Shown here: piece after piece, positions 1-10,451 of the stretch
How the letters are laid out: the number at the start of each line of letters is the position of its first letter
Position numbering within the stretch: position 1 is the stretch's first letter
Assembly (NCBI RefSeq): GCF_006864535.1
Contig: NZ_QHLL01000009.1
Coordinates: forward strand, 1-64,000
Reading direction: 5' to 3'
Source: Campylobacter sp. MIT 12-8780
Lineage (GTDB): Bacteria; Campylobacterota; Campylobacteria; Campylobacterales; Campylobacteraceae
DNA length: 64,000 nucleotides
Program-made: the position numbers and the translations under genes
Notes under the pieces: model-generated
Told to the model about the DNA's origin: nothing
The model's input: only the letters and a program-made list of their open reading frames with translations
Databases searched by the model: none

Positions 1-47
1 TATATTGTTTGTTATTTTCAATTTATTGTTTTTAAAAATGAAAAAGC

Positions 48-69
48 ATTATATCAAAAAAAAAAAAAA
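48..69 (-). promoter_or_regulatory. Leftward promoter with T14 tract next to the -10 box
   Basis: On the minus strand a run of 14 T (positions 69 to 56) is followed by GA and a perfect TATAAT (53 to 48). It would transcribe leftward out of the window, so its target gene is not visible. The T tract occupies the -35/-10 spacer, where length changes would alter promoter strength. The rest of positions 1-129 shows no gene. Confidence 0.45.
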
Positions 70-129
70 CGAAAGGGGGAGTTGGGGAGTTTTTGTGAAT
101 TAAAAGCAAGTTAAAATTTACAACATAAC

Positions 130-646
130 TCATTCACTACTTGCGTTTAAATCCCCTTGTTTTTTAAGAAGCAGGGTTAATTCGCTTGCTTTGGCTGCTT
201 GCATTTTTGAAAGCACGCCTGAAATTTTTCTTGAGTCTAAAGAAAGCATGATCTTACTTGCCTCCTCAGCGTCCATAGCACTAAGCACATCAGCAATTGC
301 TGTATCTTTCATCTGCGAGTAAATTTCTTTTACTCTATCACTTGTTTTTGAATTAATCGCTTTTAAATTAGCTTCACTTCTTCTTAAAAGTTCTTCATTT
401 TCAGCTTTTGTTTGTTCTATTTTGGCTAAAGTTGCGTTTAATTCGGCTTCTTTCTTGGCTAAGGCTTCAAACCTTTCTTTTTGCAAGGCTTCAAAAGAAG
501 CTCTATAAGCTTCTAAAGCCTGTTTTGCTTCATCAAATTCACGAGTTTGCACTTCAAGTTGCTGTCTTCTTGTCTCTAAATACTGCTCTTCATTTGTCAA
601 GGCATAGATAAAACTACAACTTAAAACTATAAAAAAAATACTTTTT

Positions 647-654
<8 letters not shown>
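130..654 (-). CDS. motE: MotE-like periplasmic flagellar chaperone
   Basis: A 174-residue protein with an N-terminal hydrophobic signal/anchor (about residues 5-18), a long Glu/Lys/Ala-rich coiled coil (about 20-110) and a C-terminal segment resembling the MgtE/MotE intracellular domain (IADVLSAMDAEEASKIM). This is the layout of the chaperone for the stator protein MotC in Campylobacter and Helicobacter. I chose the ATG at 654 because GGAG lies six bases before it; an ATG at 666 would add MEQK. It overlaps the end of fliJ by 8 bases and is the last gene of purA-fliJ-motE, the order I recall as Cj1498c-1496c. The function is inferred from architecture and context. Confidence 0.7.
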
Positions 655-2343
<1,689 letters not shown>

Positions 2344-2353
2344 TTAAGCTTTC

Positions 2354-2362
2354 ATTGTAACA
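2354..2362 (-). promoter_or_regulatory. purA extended -10 promoter
   Basis: The minus strand reads TGT then TACAAT (2359 to 2354), an extended -10 of the Campylobacter sigma-70 type, with a T-rich stretch before it. Transcription would start near 2347, about 28 bases before the purA ATG. Confidence 0.5.
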
Positions 2363-2424
2363 AAAAAAGCTTAGTTAAAGATTAACTTAAACGCTACGCA
2401 CTTGTTTTACTTACGCTTTTAACT

Positions 2425-3786
2425 TTAATCTTTTTGTATATCTTTTGGATACACAAAAATGCTTTCCCTCTCAACCTTGATCTTTTCGCTTTCATCAAGA
2501 GCAAAGGCTGTGATTTTAAGTGGTAAAATCGTATCTTGATCTTTGTTTTTGCTAAGATTTTTTTCAGTTTTTAAAACAACGATTTGTTTGCTTTTTGCTC
2601 CAGCTTTAAGGGTAAAAGGCTTACTTGGACGCACTATGCTTAAAGCATTTTCATCTCCTTGAATTTCTACTTTAAAATAATACTCATGGGCTTTATTATC
2701 AGTGTTATCAAACAAAAATACATAGGCATTGCTTACTTCAGTTTTTCCGTCTTTTTGTTCTATGTGGTAAAGTTCGCTGCTGCGGTTGATATTTAAGAGC
2801 ATATGTTCTTTTTTGCTTCCCATAAAAATCAAAATTATCACAGCTACGGCTAAAACAATGCAATAGGCTATAGTCCTAAAGCGAAAATACCGCACTTTTT
2901 GCCTTTTTTCTACAGCTTCAAAACTCGTCCAGTTGATGAGACTTTCTCGCTTGAACTTATCTTGTATCTTAGAGCAAGCATCAGCACATTCTAAGCAGTT
3001 AATACATTCAAGCTGCATACCGCGTCTTATATCAATATGCGTTGGACACACAGCCACACAGGCTTCACAGCCTATACACTCACCTTGCGGAGGTTTTTTA
3101 TAAAGTTTTGTCGCTCCATCAAAAACCTTGCCACCTCTGTGTTCATCATAAATAACTTGAATGGTATTAGTATCAAACATAACAGATTGTATTCTTGCAT
3201 AAGGGCATACATAAATACAAAAATTTTCAGCCAAAAAACATACATCAAGAGTGAGAAAAAACGAGGCAACAAACAAAATTCCCATTAAAAGCAAATGCTC
3301 GCCCGGATTTTGAATATAAGCAAAAAAGTCCTCAGGTGGCACAAAATACCACAAAAAATTACTCACAGCCACTAAAGAAAGAGCGTAAAAAATCAAAACA
3401 GCAAGTATTTTTTTAAGGATTTTTCCTTCATAATTTTTTTGTTTATTGGCTATGGAAGTGCGAATTTTTAAAAGTTTTGTTTGGATTAAATCCCTAAAAA
3501 TAACGCGAAATATAGTCTGCGGACAAGACCACGCACACCAAATTCGCCCTCCTAAAGTCGTGATGAAAAAGATACCCAAAAATAAACAGATGAGTAAAAA
3601 TGGCATTAAATAAAGCTCTTGAGTGCTAAAAGAGATGAAAAAAAGATCAAGCTTTTTATGATCAAAGCTGAGTAAAAAAAAGTGGTTGTTGTTTATACGG
3701 ATAAAGGGTAAGATCAACGCGATACAGGTAATGATAATAAAGCTAGTATATCGTTTGCGTGCATAATGTGTGATGAAATTTTTCAT
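2425..3786 (-). CDS. ccoG: Cytochrome c oxidase accessory protein CcoG (FixG/RdxA family)
   Basis: A 453-residue inner-membrane protein with several hydrophobic segments in the N-terminal half, a WCAWSCPQ motif at about 82-89, and two ferredoxin-type [4Fe-4S] clusters at about 237-271 (CIGCEACVAVCP and CINCLECADAC). One more membrane span near 310 is followed by a C-terminal Ig-like periplasmic domain. CcoG is a cupric reductase that supplies Cu(I) to cbb3 oxidase assembly. No other cco gene is adjacent. It stands back to back with rpsU, an arrangement I recall from C. jejuni (Cj0369c/Cj0370). Confidence 0.9.
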   Translation of the reverse strand: MKNFITHYARKRYTSFIIITCIALILPFIRINNNHFFLLSFDHKKLDLFFISFSTQELYLMPFLLICLFLGIFFITTLGGRIWCAWSCPQTIFRVIFRDLIQTKLLKIRTSIANKQKNYEGKILKKILAVLIFYALSLVAVSNFLWYFVPPEDFFAYIQNPGEHLLLMGILFVASFFLTLDVCFLAENFCIYVCPYARIQSVMFDTNTIQVIYDEHRGGKVFDGATKLYKKPPQGECIGCEACVAVCPTHIDIRRGMQLECINCLECADACSKIQDKFKRESLINWTSFEAVEKRQKVRYFRFRTIAYCIVLAVAVIILIFMGSKKEHMLLNINRSSELYHIEQKDGKTEVSNAYVFLFDNTDNKAHEYYFKVEIQGDENALSIVRPSKPFTLKAGAKSKQIVVLKTEKNLSKNKDQDTILPLKITAFALDESEKIKVERESIFVYPKDIQKD

Positions 3787-3891
3787 ATTTTTTCCTTGTT
3801 CTTTATCAATTAGCTTTGATTATAATACAAGAATGCTAAAACAAATTTTAAATTTTTATACTCTTTTTGAAAAAATGGGTGAAAACTATGT

Positions 3892-3897
3892 TATAAT
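3892..3897 (+). promoter_or_regulatory. rpsU promoter -10 box
   Basis: A perfect TATAAT follows an AT-rich stretch with T-rich periodicity and no obvious -35 box, typical of Campylobacter. Predicted start near 3904, about 30 bases before the rpsU ATG. Confidence 0.55.
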
Positions 3898-3934
3898 TTG
3901 CCTTTCATTTTAAAGTAGAAAGGCGGTGATGTAA

Positions 3935-4147
3935 ATGCCAGGAGTTAAGGTTCATGCTAATGAAAGCTTTGATGAAGCGTATAGAAAATTTAAAAAACAA
4001 GTTGATAGAAATCTTGTCGTAACAGAAGTAAGAGCAAGAAGATTTTTTGAGCCTATGACTGAAATTCGCAAAAAACAAAAAATTTCAGCTCGCAAGAAAA
4101 TGCTTAAAAGACTTTATATGCTTAGAAGATACGAGTCTAAACTTTAA
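3935..4147 (+). CDS. rpsU: Small ribosomal subunit protein bS21
   Basis: A 70-residue highly basic protein with the bS21 pattern: short N-terminal beta segment, [14 protein letters not shown], then a Lys/Arg-rich helical tail ([15 protein letters not shown]). Length is normal for bS21. A purine-rich site (AAGGCGGTGAT) precedes the ATG. bS21 sits on the 30S platform near the anti-Shine-Dalgarno sequence. It has its own promoter and a strong terminator, so it is probably transcribed alone. Confidence 0.95.
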   Translation: MPGVKVHANESFDEAYRKFKKQVDRNLVVTEVRARRFFEPMTEIRKKQKISARKKMLKRLYMLRRYESKL

Positions 4148-4158
4148 TTATTTATGAG

Positions 4159-4202
4159 ATTTGCAAAAGCTTTAAAATCGTGCTTTTGCAAATTTATTTT
4201 TC
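4159..4202 (+). terminator. rpsU Rho-independent terminator
   Basis: A perfect 12-base-pair stem (ATTTGCAAAAGC at 4159-4170, GCTTTTGCAAAT at 4182-4193) with an 11-base loop, followed by a T-rich tail to 4202. It lies 12 bases after the rpsU stop. Confidence 0.85.
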
Positions 4203-4280
4203 TTTTTAAAAATTCTTATTTTTTATCAGGATTTAAGAACAATACCAAAAAATTCACAAAAAATCAAAAGAAAATAACTA

Positions 4281-4317
4281 AAAAAGCTCAAAAGCCTCTC
4301 ATTGTGAAGCTTTTGAG
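4281..4317 (-). terminator. Terminator of the iscS-nifU operon
   Basis: CTCAAAAGC (4287-4295) pairs with GCTTTTGAG (4309-4317), nine perfect base pairs. On the minus strand it is followed by CTTTTTAG, and it lies ten bases after the nifU stop. No gene is seen between the rpsU terminator and this one. Confidence 0.75.
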
Positions 4318-4326
4318 ACAATCTTA

Positions 4327-5301
4327 TCATACCGGCATAACGCGGATATTTGGGCTAAGTTCTTCTTGTAAGATATTTTCTATAGCATATAAAGTTGCGC
4401 CACTTCCGCTTGCACAGCCGTTGCACGCTCCTAAATAACGTATATAAATATCCACATTTCCTTCATTTGACTTTTGTATATCAATGACTTCTAAATCCCC
4501 TCCATCGCTGTGAAGCATAGCTCTAATTTCAGTATCTAAAACGCTTTCAACAGCTTTAAGTTGCTTTACCATAGTCATCTCATCAAAGCTCATATCATCA
4601 TGTGTTGCAGCCATTTTAAGTCTTTCTCTTTCCATTTCAGCCCTTGTTTCAGCTAAAATATCTACAAGATAATAATCTTTTTTCTCATGCCCACCCGGTT
4701 TAACACAGGATTTGCAAAATGCACCTGCTTTGGTGTATTGTGTGATTTCTTCAACTGTGTGTAAGTCATTTAGGCGAATAACTTCTTTAATCGTGCCAAG
4801 CGAAACTCTAGCACACTCACACACTATGATTTGATCTTCAAAGCTTTCTGCATCTACACCCATATATTGAGCTGCAGCTTGTTTGATCACATCATAAGCC
4901 ATTACCGAGCAGTGCATTTTTTGAGGTGGCACAGCTGGGGTGTTTTCATTGTCTCTCATTGCAAATTCAACATCTAAGTTGGTGATTTTTACTGCGTCTT
5001 TGACTTGCTTTCCTATGCAAAGATCAACCATAGTATCAGAGCTTGCTATAGCTGTGCCACAGCCAAAGCTTTTAAATTTAGCATCTTTGATAGTATCTGT
5101 TTTTTCATCAACAAGCCAGTAAAGTCTTACCGCGTCCCCACAGCTTTCAGCTCCAAAATCAGCTACGATGAGTCTAGCATTAGCTTTTGCAGCGTCTTCT
5201 TCTGTAAATTCACCCATGTGGCGAGGATTATTCATTCTGTCTTGGACTTTTTGTGAATACTCGTCCCAAATAGATCCACCGATTAAATTATTTTTTCCCA
5301 T
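4327..5301 (-). CDS. nifU: NifU-type Fe-S cluster scaffold
   Basis: A 324-residue scaffold with the three-part NifU layout. An IscU-like domain comes first, with ligands around ESCGDAVRLYW, FGCGTAIASSD and MHCSVMAYD. A central BFD-type [2Fe-2S] domain follows (CECARVSLGTI and FCKSCVKPGG). The C-terminal Nfu-like domain has CNGCASGSG. Nascent Fe-S clusters are built here from IscS-derived sulfur. I chose the ATG at 5301, six bases after AAGGAA; a longer frame to 5340 would run into iscS. The start is one base past the iscS stop, so translation is likely coupled. Epsilonproteobacteria use this NifU/NifS pair for housekeeping assembly (Cj0239c/Cj0240c in memory). Confidence 0.93.
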   Translation of the reverse strand: MGKNNLIGGSIWDEYSQKVQDRMNNPRHMGEFTEEDAAKANARLIVADFGAESCGDAVRLYWLVDEKTDTIKDAKFKSFGCGTAIASSDTMVDLCIGKQVKDAVKITNLDVEFAMRDNENTPAVPPQKMHCSVMAYDVIKQAAAQYMGVDAESFEDQIIVCECARVSLGTIKEVIRLNDLHTVEEITQYTKAGAFCKSCVKPGGHEKKDYYLVDILAETRAEMERERLKMAATHDDMSFDEMTMVKQLKAVESVLDTEIRAMLHSDGGDLEVIDIQKSNEGNVDIYIRYLGACNGCASGSGATLYAIENILQEELSPNIRVMPV

Positions 5302-5302
5302 G

Positions 5303-6499
<1,197 letters not shown>

Positions 6500-6600
6500 T
6501 TATCCTTTGATCTGCGAAAAATAAAGCTTTTAAAAACAAACTAATTAAATTGATAGTTATTTTTAATAAGATTTATTTTATCTTGTTAATTTATCTGCAA

Positions 6601-6609
6601 ATAATAACA
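6601..6609 (-). promoter_or_regulatory. iscS candidate extended -10 promoter
   Basis: The minus strand reads TGT-TATTAT (6609 to 6601) after a run of seven T. Predicted start near 6594 gives a leader of about 100 bases before iscS. The leader holds an AAGAT-N7-ATCTT type inverted repeat that could be an operator, but it matches no site I can name. Confidence 0.35.
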
Positions 6610-6664
6610 CAAAAAAATAAAAATAAGTTTAAAATTATCCATTAAATTTTAAAATTGTGCGAAA

Positions 6665-7819
6665 TCACGACATAACGCTCATATACGAGCGAACGATTTT
6701 GTTAAGATTTGCTTGTTTTTGTCTTTGAGTGTAGAAATTTTCAAGCGAGTTTTGTCTTGTTTGATTGATTTGGTTGAGTTGTTCTTGATCGCTTTGTGTG
6801 CTTGCTTCTTGCTTGATTTGTTTAAATTCAGCATTTAAAGCTTGCGTATAAAGTGAATAAATCGAGCTTGAGCGTGTAAATTCTTCGATATTTAAGTCTT
6901 TTTGATAGTTAAGATATTGTTGATAGAGTAGGTTTAATTTATCGCTTTGTGTGTTTTGTTTGCTTACTCCATTGACATACAAATACAAATCAAAGCTCAT
7001 TCTTTCCTTGCTTTGCTCTTGAATATAGTTCTCAAAAGAACCTTCGCCTTGAAGCATTTTGTAAAAATTTTGGTGTGAGTTTAGATTTAAATTCACCGGC
7101 TCGATGAAAAAATTTATTTCTTCGTTGGCACTTTTTATATCTTTGTGTATAAAATTCATCAAAAGTCCGCTTTTTGAAACTTCACTTTCTTTGTTTAAAT
7201 AAGGCTTAATAAGCTCGTTTTGGCTTGTATTATTTATAGCTGAGTCAAAGTGAAAATTGATAATTTTGTTTTCAAGGTTTAAAGGTATAAGGTTTTGATT
7301 GTGCGTTAGGGCTGAATTTAGCTCGTTTTCTCCTTTATAAAGACGTGTAATTTCACTTGAAAAATCTCCACTTTTTGTAGAAAAGCCTTGATAAAGTCCA
7401 GCAACCTCGCCTCGATTTAAATAAATATTATCATTTTTTGCAAATTCAGGTTCAACAGCTTTTAAAGCTAAGTAATAAGTATTTAAAAGTTGGGGCAAGT
7501 CGATTTTGCTAAAGCTTAAATTTTCATCTTGCTTCATAAGCTCTTTGGCTATACTTTGCACGCTTTTTATGTTAATTTCATAACTTAAAGGTAAATTTGC
7601 AGCATGGTTTAAATCCTTTTGAAAAATGCCTTTTTCATCAGTTCTAAAGCCAAATTCACTTGCAAAACTTTGAGTTTCAAACTCAACTTTTAAATCAGGA
7701 TTTTTCACCTCTTGGGTGTGAATTTCTTGAGTATTTTGGATATTTTTTTTCTCATTATTTACATTTAATGCTTGGGTTAAAAGAGTATTAGAACTCGAAA
7801 AACTTGTATTAATGTCCAT
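6665..7819 (-). CDS. Sigma-54-controlled protein of unknown function (Cj0243c-like)
   Basis: A 384-residue protein rich in Asn, Gln, Ser, Leu and Lys, with no signal peptide, membrane span or cysteine. The N-terminus (MDINTSFSSSNTLLTQALN) is polar and disordered-looking, as in flagellar-export substrates. The C-terminal third is helical and Gln-rich. I recognise no domain. A sigma-54 promoter stands 36 bases before the start, and AGAAGG serves as ribosome binding site. In C. jejuni the RpoN-dependent gene Cj0243c lies close to iscS (Cj0240c), so this is probably its ortholog; that rests on memory of locus order. A flagellum-associated or secreted role is inferred from promoter class only. Confidence 0.7.
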   Translation of the reverse strand: MDINTSFSSSNTLLTQALNVNNEKKNIQNTQEIHTQEVKNPDLKVEFETQSFASEFGFRTDEKGIFQKDLNHAANLPLSYEINIKSVQSIAKELMKQDENLSFSKIDLPQLLNTYYLALKAVEPEFAKNDNIYLNRGEVAGLYQGFSTKSGDFSSEITRLYKGENELNSALTHNQNLIPLNLENKIINFHFDSAINNTSQNELIKPYLNKESEVSKSGLLMNFIHKDIKSANEEINFFIEPVNLNLNSHQNFYKMLQGEGSFENYIQEQSKERMSFDLYLYVNGVSKQNTQSDKLNLLYQQYLNYQKDLNIEEFTRSSSIYSLYTQALNAEFKQIKQEASTQSDQEQLNQINQTRQNSLENFYTQRQKQANLNKIVRSYMSVMS

Positions 7820-7855
7820 AAAACCTTCTTTTCATCATATTGCGTTTATATAAAA

Positions 7856-7869
7856 GCAAAAAGTATTCC
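7856..7869 (-). promoter_or_regulatory. Sigma-54 (RpoN) promoter
   Basis: The minus strand contains TTGGAATACTTTTTGCTT, with GG (7869-7868) and GC (7857-7856) separated by exactly ten bases, the invariant -24/-12 geometry. The flanks match the Campylobacter consensus (TTGGAA at -24, TTGCTT at -12). The start would be near 7844. Confidence 0.8.
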
Positions 7870-7891
7870 AATTTTATTTTTTTAAAAAAAC

Positions 7892-7920
7892 TTGACTTTT
7901 ACAATGAAAAAAGCTACAAT
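7892..7920 (+). promoter_or_regulatory. Promoter of leader ORF-metY-metA
   Basis: TTGACT (7892-7897), a 17-base spacer and TACAAT (7915-7920). A recognisable -35 box is uncommon in Campylobacter. Transcription would start near 7927, about 29 bases before the leader ORF. Confidence 0.65.
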
Positions 7921-7955
7921 GAAAATTTCAAAAAAAACTTAAAAGGAGAAGCCAA

Positions 7956-8030
7956 ATGAATATGTCTGTTTTCATTCAAGCACTTGTCCTTTTTTCTTCT
8001 ATGGCAAATATGCGTGCTTTTGCGCGCTAA
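7956..8030 (+). CDS. 24-residue candidate leader peptide before metY
   Basis: An ATG at 7956 eight bases after AAAGGAGA opens a 24-codon frame ending in TAA at 8030. It has four methionines (residues 1, 3, 16, 19), a hydrophobic middle (VFIQALVLF) and the end SSMANMRAFAR. The ribosome binding site is better than that of metY. It sits between a good promoter and a hairpin, the layout of a transcription-attenuation leader or translational switch. Known: amino-acid biosynthesis operons are often controlled by ribosome stalling at codons for the end product. Inference: methionine supply is sensed here. I do not recognise the peptide itself. Confidence 0.5.
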   Translation: MNMSVFIQALVLFSSMANMRAFAR

Positions 8031-8069
8031 AAACTCTTATTTTATTTATCTTTAACACTTAATTTAAGT

Positions 8070-8089
8070 TAAAAGCCTTTGTGCTTTTA
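8070..8089 (+). promoter_or_regulatory. Hairpin between leader ORF and metY
   Basis: TAAAAGC (8070-8076) pairs with GCTTTTA (8083-8089) around a six-base loop. The following bases (TGATTT) are only partly T-rich, so it could be a weak attenuator or a folded leader element. It ends 31 bases before the metY ATG. Confidence 0.35.
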
Positions 8090-8120
8090 TGATTTAAACC
8101 CAATAAAAAAGGAAAACAAA

Positions 8121-9416
8121 ATGCCAAATTTAAAACATGATGATTATGCAAGTGCGACTTTAGCTCTACACGCAGGCTATGAATATGAAGGCAAAAGAAC
8201 CACAAGCGTGCCACTTTATCAAAGCTCAGCTTATAGTTTTGAAAGCCTAGAACAAGCTGCAAATCGCTTTAGCCTTAAAGAGATAGGCTTTACTTACTCA
8301 AGAATGGCAAATCCAACCATAGATGTGCTTGCTAAAAGGCTTGCTGCTATTGAGGGTGGAGCTATGAGTGCTGTGGTGGCTAGTGGGAGTGCGGCGATTT
8401 TTTATGCAGTGCTCAATCTTGCTGAGTATGGAGATAATATACTGTATGCAGATAAAATTTATGGAGGAACACAGACTTTGTTTGTGCATACACTTAAAAG
8501 GCTTGGTATATCGTGTAAAAGTTTTGATCTTGATGATTTAAGCACGCTTGAAGGGGCGATCGATGAAAGAACTAAGCTTATTTTCTTTGAAAGTCTTTCA
8601 AATCCTCAAATTGCAATTGCTGATACAGAAAAAATCACACAAATTGCTAAAAAGCATAATATTATCAGTATTTGTGATAACACTGTTGGGACACCTTTTC
8701 TTCACAAGCCCTTTGAATTTGGCGTTGATGTGAGTGTGTATAGTCTGACTAAATATACTAATGGGCAAGGAAGCACTTTAGGCGGGGCAATCATTGAAAG
8801 AAAGGGCTTAAATGAAGTGCTTATAAATAATCCTCGCTATACTCAGTTTAACACCCCAGATGAAGCCTATCATGGCTTAATTTATGCGGATTTAAATTTA
8901 CCGCTTTTTTGTTCTCGTGTATTGCTTGAATGGCTTAGAAATACAGGAGCAAGTTTAAGCCCTTTTAATGCTTGGCAGCTTTTACAAGGACTTGAAACCC
9001 TTGATCTTCGCATACAAAAACACAGCCAAAATGCCCTTAAAATAGCCCAGTTTTTAGAGGCTCATCCTTTGGTTGAGGAGGTGAATTACCCAGCTTTAAA
9101 AACAAGCCCTTATCATCAACTTTTGCAAAAATATTTTAAAAATAATCAAGCAAGTGGGCTTTTAAGCTTTGAAGCAAAGAGTTTTGAGGCAGCTCAAAGA
9201 ATTTGTAATGAGCTTAAACTTTTTTCTTTGGTTGTAAATATCGGAGATAGCAAGAGTTTGATTATACATCCTTTTTCAACGACACATTCTCAGCTTAGCA
9301 AAGAGGAGTTAAAAGCAGCTGGCATTACGCCAAGCACACTTCGTTTAAGCATAGGACTTGAGGACGCAGATGATCTTATCGCTGATTTAAAGCAAGCCAT
9401 AGAAAAGGAGGGTTAA
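8121..9416 (+). CDS. metY: O-acetylhomoserine sulfhydrylase
   Basis: A 431-residue PLP enzyme of the Cys/Met metabolism family that makes homocysteine from O-acetylhomoserine and sulfide. PLP is bound by the lysine of SVYSLTKYTNGQGS (about residue 211), with SGSAAIFYAVLNL as phosphate-binding region and an intact C-terminal TPSTLRLSIGLED. I chose the ATG at 8121, preceded by AAAAAAGGA; the frame extends to 8079 but that part overlaps the leader hairpin and lacks a binding site. C. jejuni annotation calls the ortholog metB. It pairs with metA for direct sulfhydrylation. Confidence 0.9.
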   Translation: MPNLKHDDYASATLALHAGYEYEGKRTTSVPLYQSSAYSFESLEQAANRFSLKEIGFTYSRMANPTIDVLAKRLAAIEGGAMSAVVASGSAAIFYAVLNLAEYGDNILYADKIYGGTQTLFVHTLKRLGISCKSFDLDDLSTLEGAIDERTKLIFFESLSNPQIAIADTEKITQIAKKHNIISICDNTVGTPFLHKPFEFGVDVSVYSLTKYTNGQGSTLGGAIIERKGLNEVLINNPRYTQFNTPDEAYHGLIYADLNLPLFCSRVLLEWLRNTGASLSPFNAWQLLQGLETLDLRIQKHSQNALKIAQFLEAHPLVEEVNYPALKTSPYHQLLQKYFKNNQASGLLSFEAKSFEAAQRICNELKLFSLVVNIGDSKSLIIHPFSTTHSQLSKEELKAAGITPSTLRLSIGLEDADDLIADLKQAIEKEG

Positions 9417-9417
9417 T

Positions 9418-10314
9418 ATGCCTTTGATTATCCCTAAAGAAATTCCAGCCTTTAATCTTTTGAAAGATTTTACCTTTATTATCGATGAAACAAGGGCAAT
9501 CACTCAAGATATACGCCCTTTAAAAGTGCTGATTTTTAACCTTATGCCAACAAAGATAGAAACAGAAAATCAGCTCTTATCCTTGCTTGGAAACTCGCCT
9601 TTGCAAGTTGAGATTACCTTGCTAAAGACAAAAAGTTATGAGAGCAAAAATACAGATAAAAACCATCTTGATCGCTTTTATGTGAGCCTTGATGAGATTA
9701 GGGGGCAGAAATTTGACGGCGCTATCGTTACAGGAGCGCCCATTGAGCATTTGGATTTTGAAGAGGTAGTGTATTGGCAAGAGTTTGCTGCAGTTTTAAG
9801 CTATCTTAGAACACACACCACAAGCACATTATATCTGTGCTGGGGTGCAATGGCAGCTTTATATCATTTTCATCAAATTCAAAAGATTTCTTTGAAAAAG
9901 AAGCTTTTTGGTGTGTTTGAGCACGAATTTGTGAGTGAGGACTTGCTTTTAAGTGGGCTTGATGAACGCGTGAAAATGCCTCATTCTAGGCATTCTGGTA
10001 TCAATGAGGCACAAATTAGGGCAAATGAAAGCTTGAAAATTTTGCTTGAGGGCAAACAAAGTGGCATAAGTATGATAAGGGATTTTAAAGATGTGTTTAT
10101 ACTCGCACACCCAGAGTATGCCAAATTTACACTTGATGCTGAATATAAAAGGGATTTAGACAAAGGCGAGAGTATAGAAAAGCCTTTAAACTACTACGAT
10201 GAAAATGGCAAAGTAAGCTTTTGTTGGCGATCAAATGCGAGTGTGATTTTTCATAATTGGCTTAATTTTGTCTATCAAGTTACACCTTATCAATTATCTT
10301 TTGCCTCGGTTTAA
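9418..10314 (+). CDS. metA: Homoserine O-acetyltransferase (MetA family)
   Basis: A 298-residue acyltransferase of the MetA family (class I amidotransferase-like fold). The nucleophile is Cys141 in YLCWGAMAAL, and the triad partner region is AHPEYAKF (His231, Glu233). It activates homoserine for MetY. Although named for succinylation, many members use acetyl-CoA, and the partner O-acetylhomoserine sulfhydrylase favours acetyl here. The ATG follows the metY stop by one base, with AAGGAGG inside the end of metY, so the two are co-translated. Confidence 0.92.
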   Translation: MPLIIPKEIPAFNLLKDFTFIIDETRAITQDIRPLKVLIFNLMPTKIETENQLLSLLGNSPLQVEITLLKTKSYESKNTDKNHLDRFYVSLDEIRGQKFDGAIVTGAPIEHLDFEEVVYWQEFAAVLSYLRTHTTSTLYLCWGAMAALYHFHQIQKISLKKKLFGVFEHEFVSEDLLLSGLDERVKMPHSRHSGINEAQIRANESLKILLEGKQSGISMIRDFKDVFILAHPEYAKFTLDAEYKRDLDKGESIEKPLNYYDENGKVSFCWRSNASVIFHNWLNFVYQVTPYQLSFASV

Positions 10315-10370
10315 GGAGCAAGAGCGGTTAGCTTTAGCAAATTTTAGGGGTTGAAAGAAGAAAATGAGCT

Positions 10371-10443
10371 TTGTTTGAATACGAAATTAATACGATTGTT
10401 TTAAATTCAAACAAGCTTTGTTGCAAATAAAACTTGTTTGAAT
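10371..10443. repeat. Three-arm inverted/direct repeat between metA and tal
   Basis: TTGTTTGAAT occurs at 10371-10380 and 10434-10443. Its inverse lies between, as ATTCAAACAAG at 10405-10415. The second pair forms a perfect 11-base-pair stem (10405-10415 with 10433-10443, 17-base loop). The first and middle copies can form a competing 10-base-pair stem. It lies between convergent metA and tal, so it may act as a two-way terminator, but no long T run follows. Confidence 0.55.
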
Positions 10444-10451
10444 GGTGTATT

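Noticed and set aside
8079-8120. Longer metY start 14 codons upstream
   Set aside because: It overlaps the leader hairpin, has no ribosome binding site, and the family N-terminus begins at the ATG at 8121.
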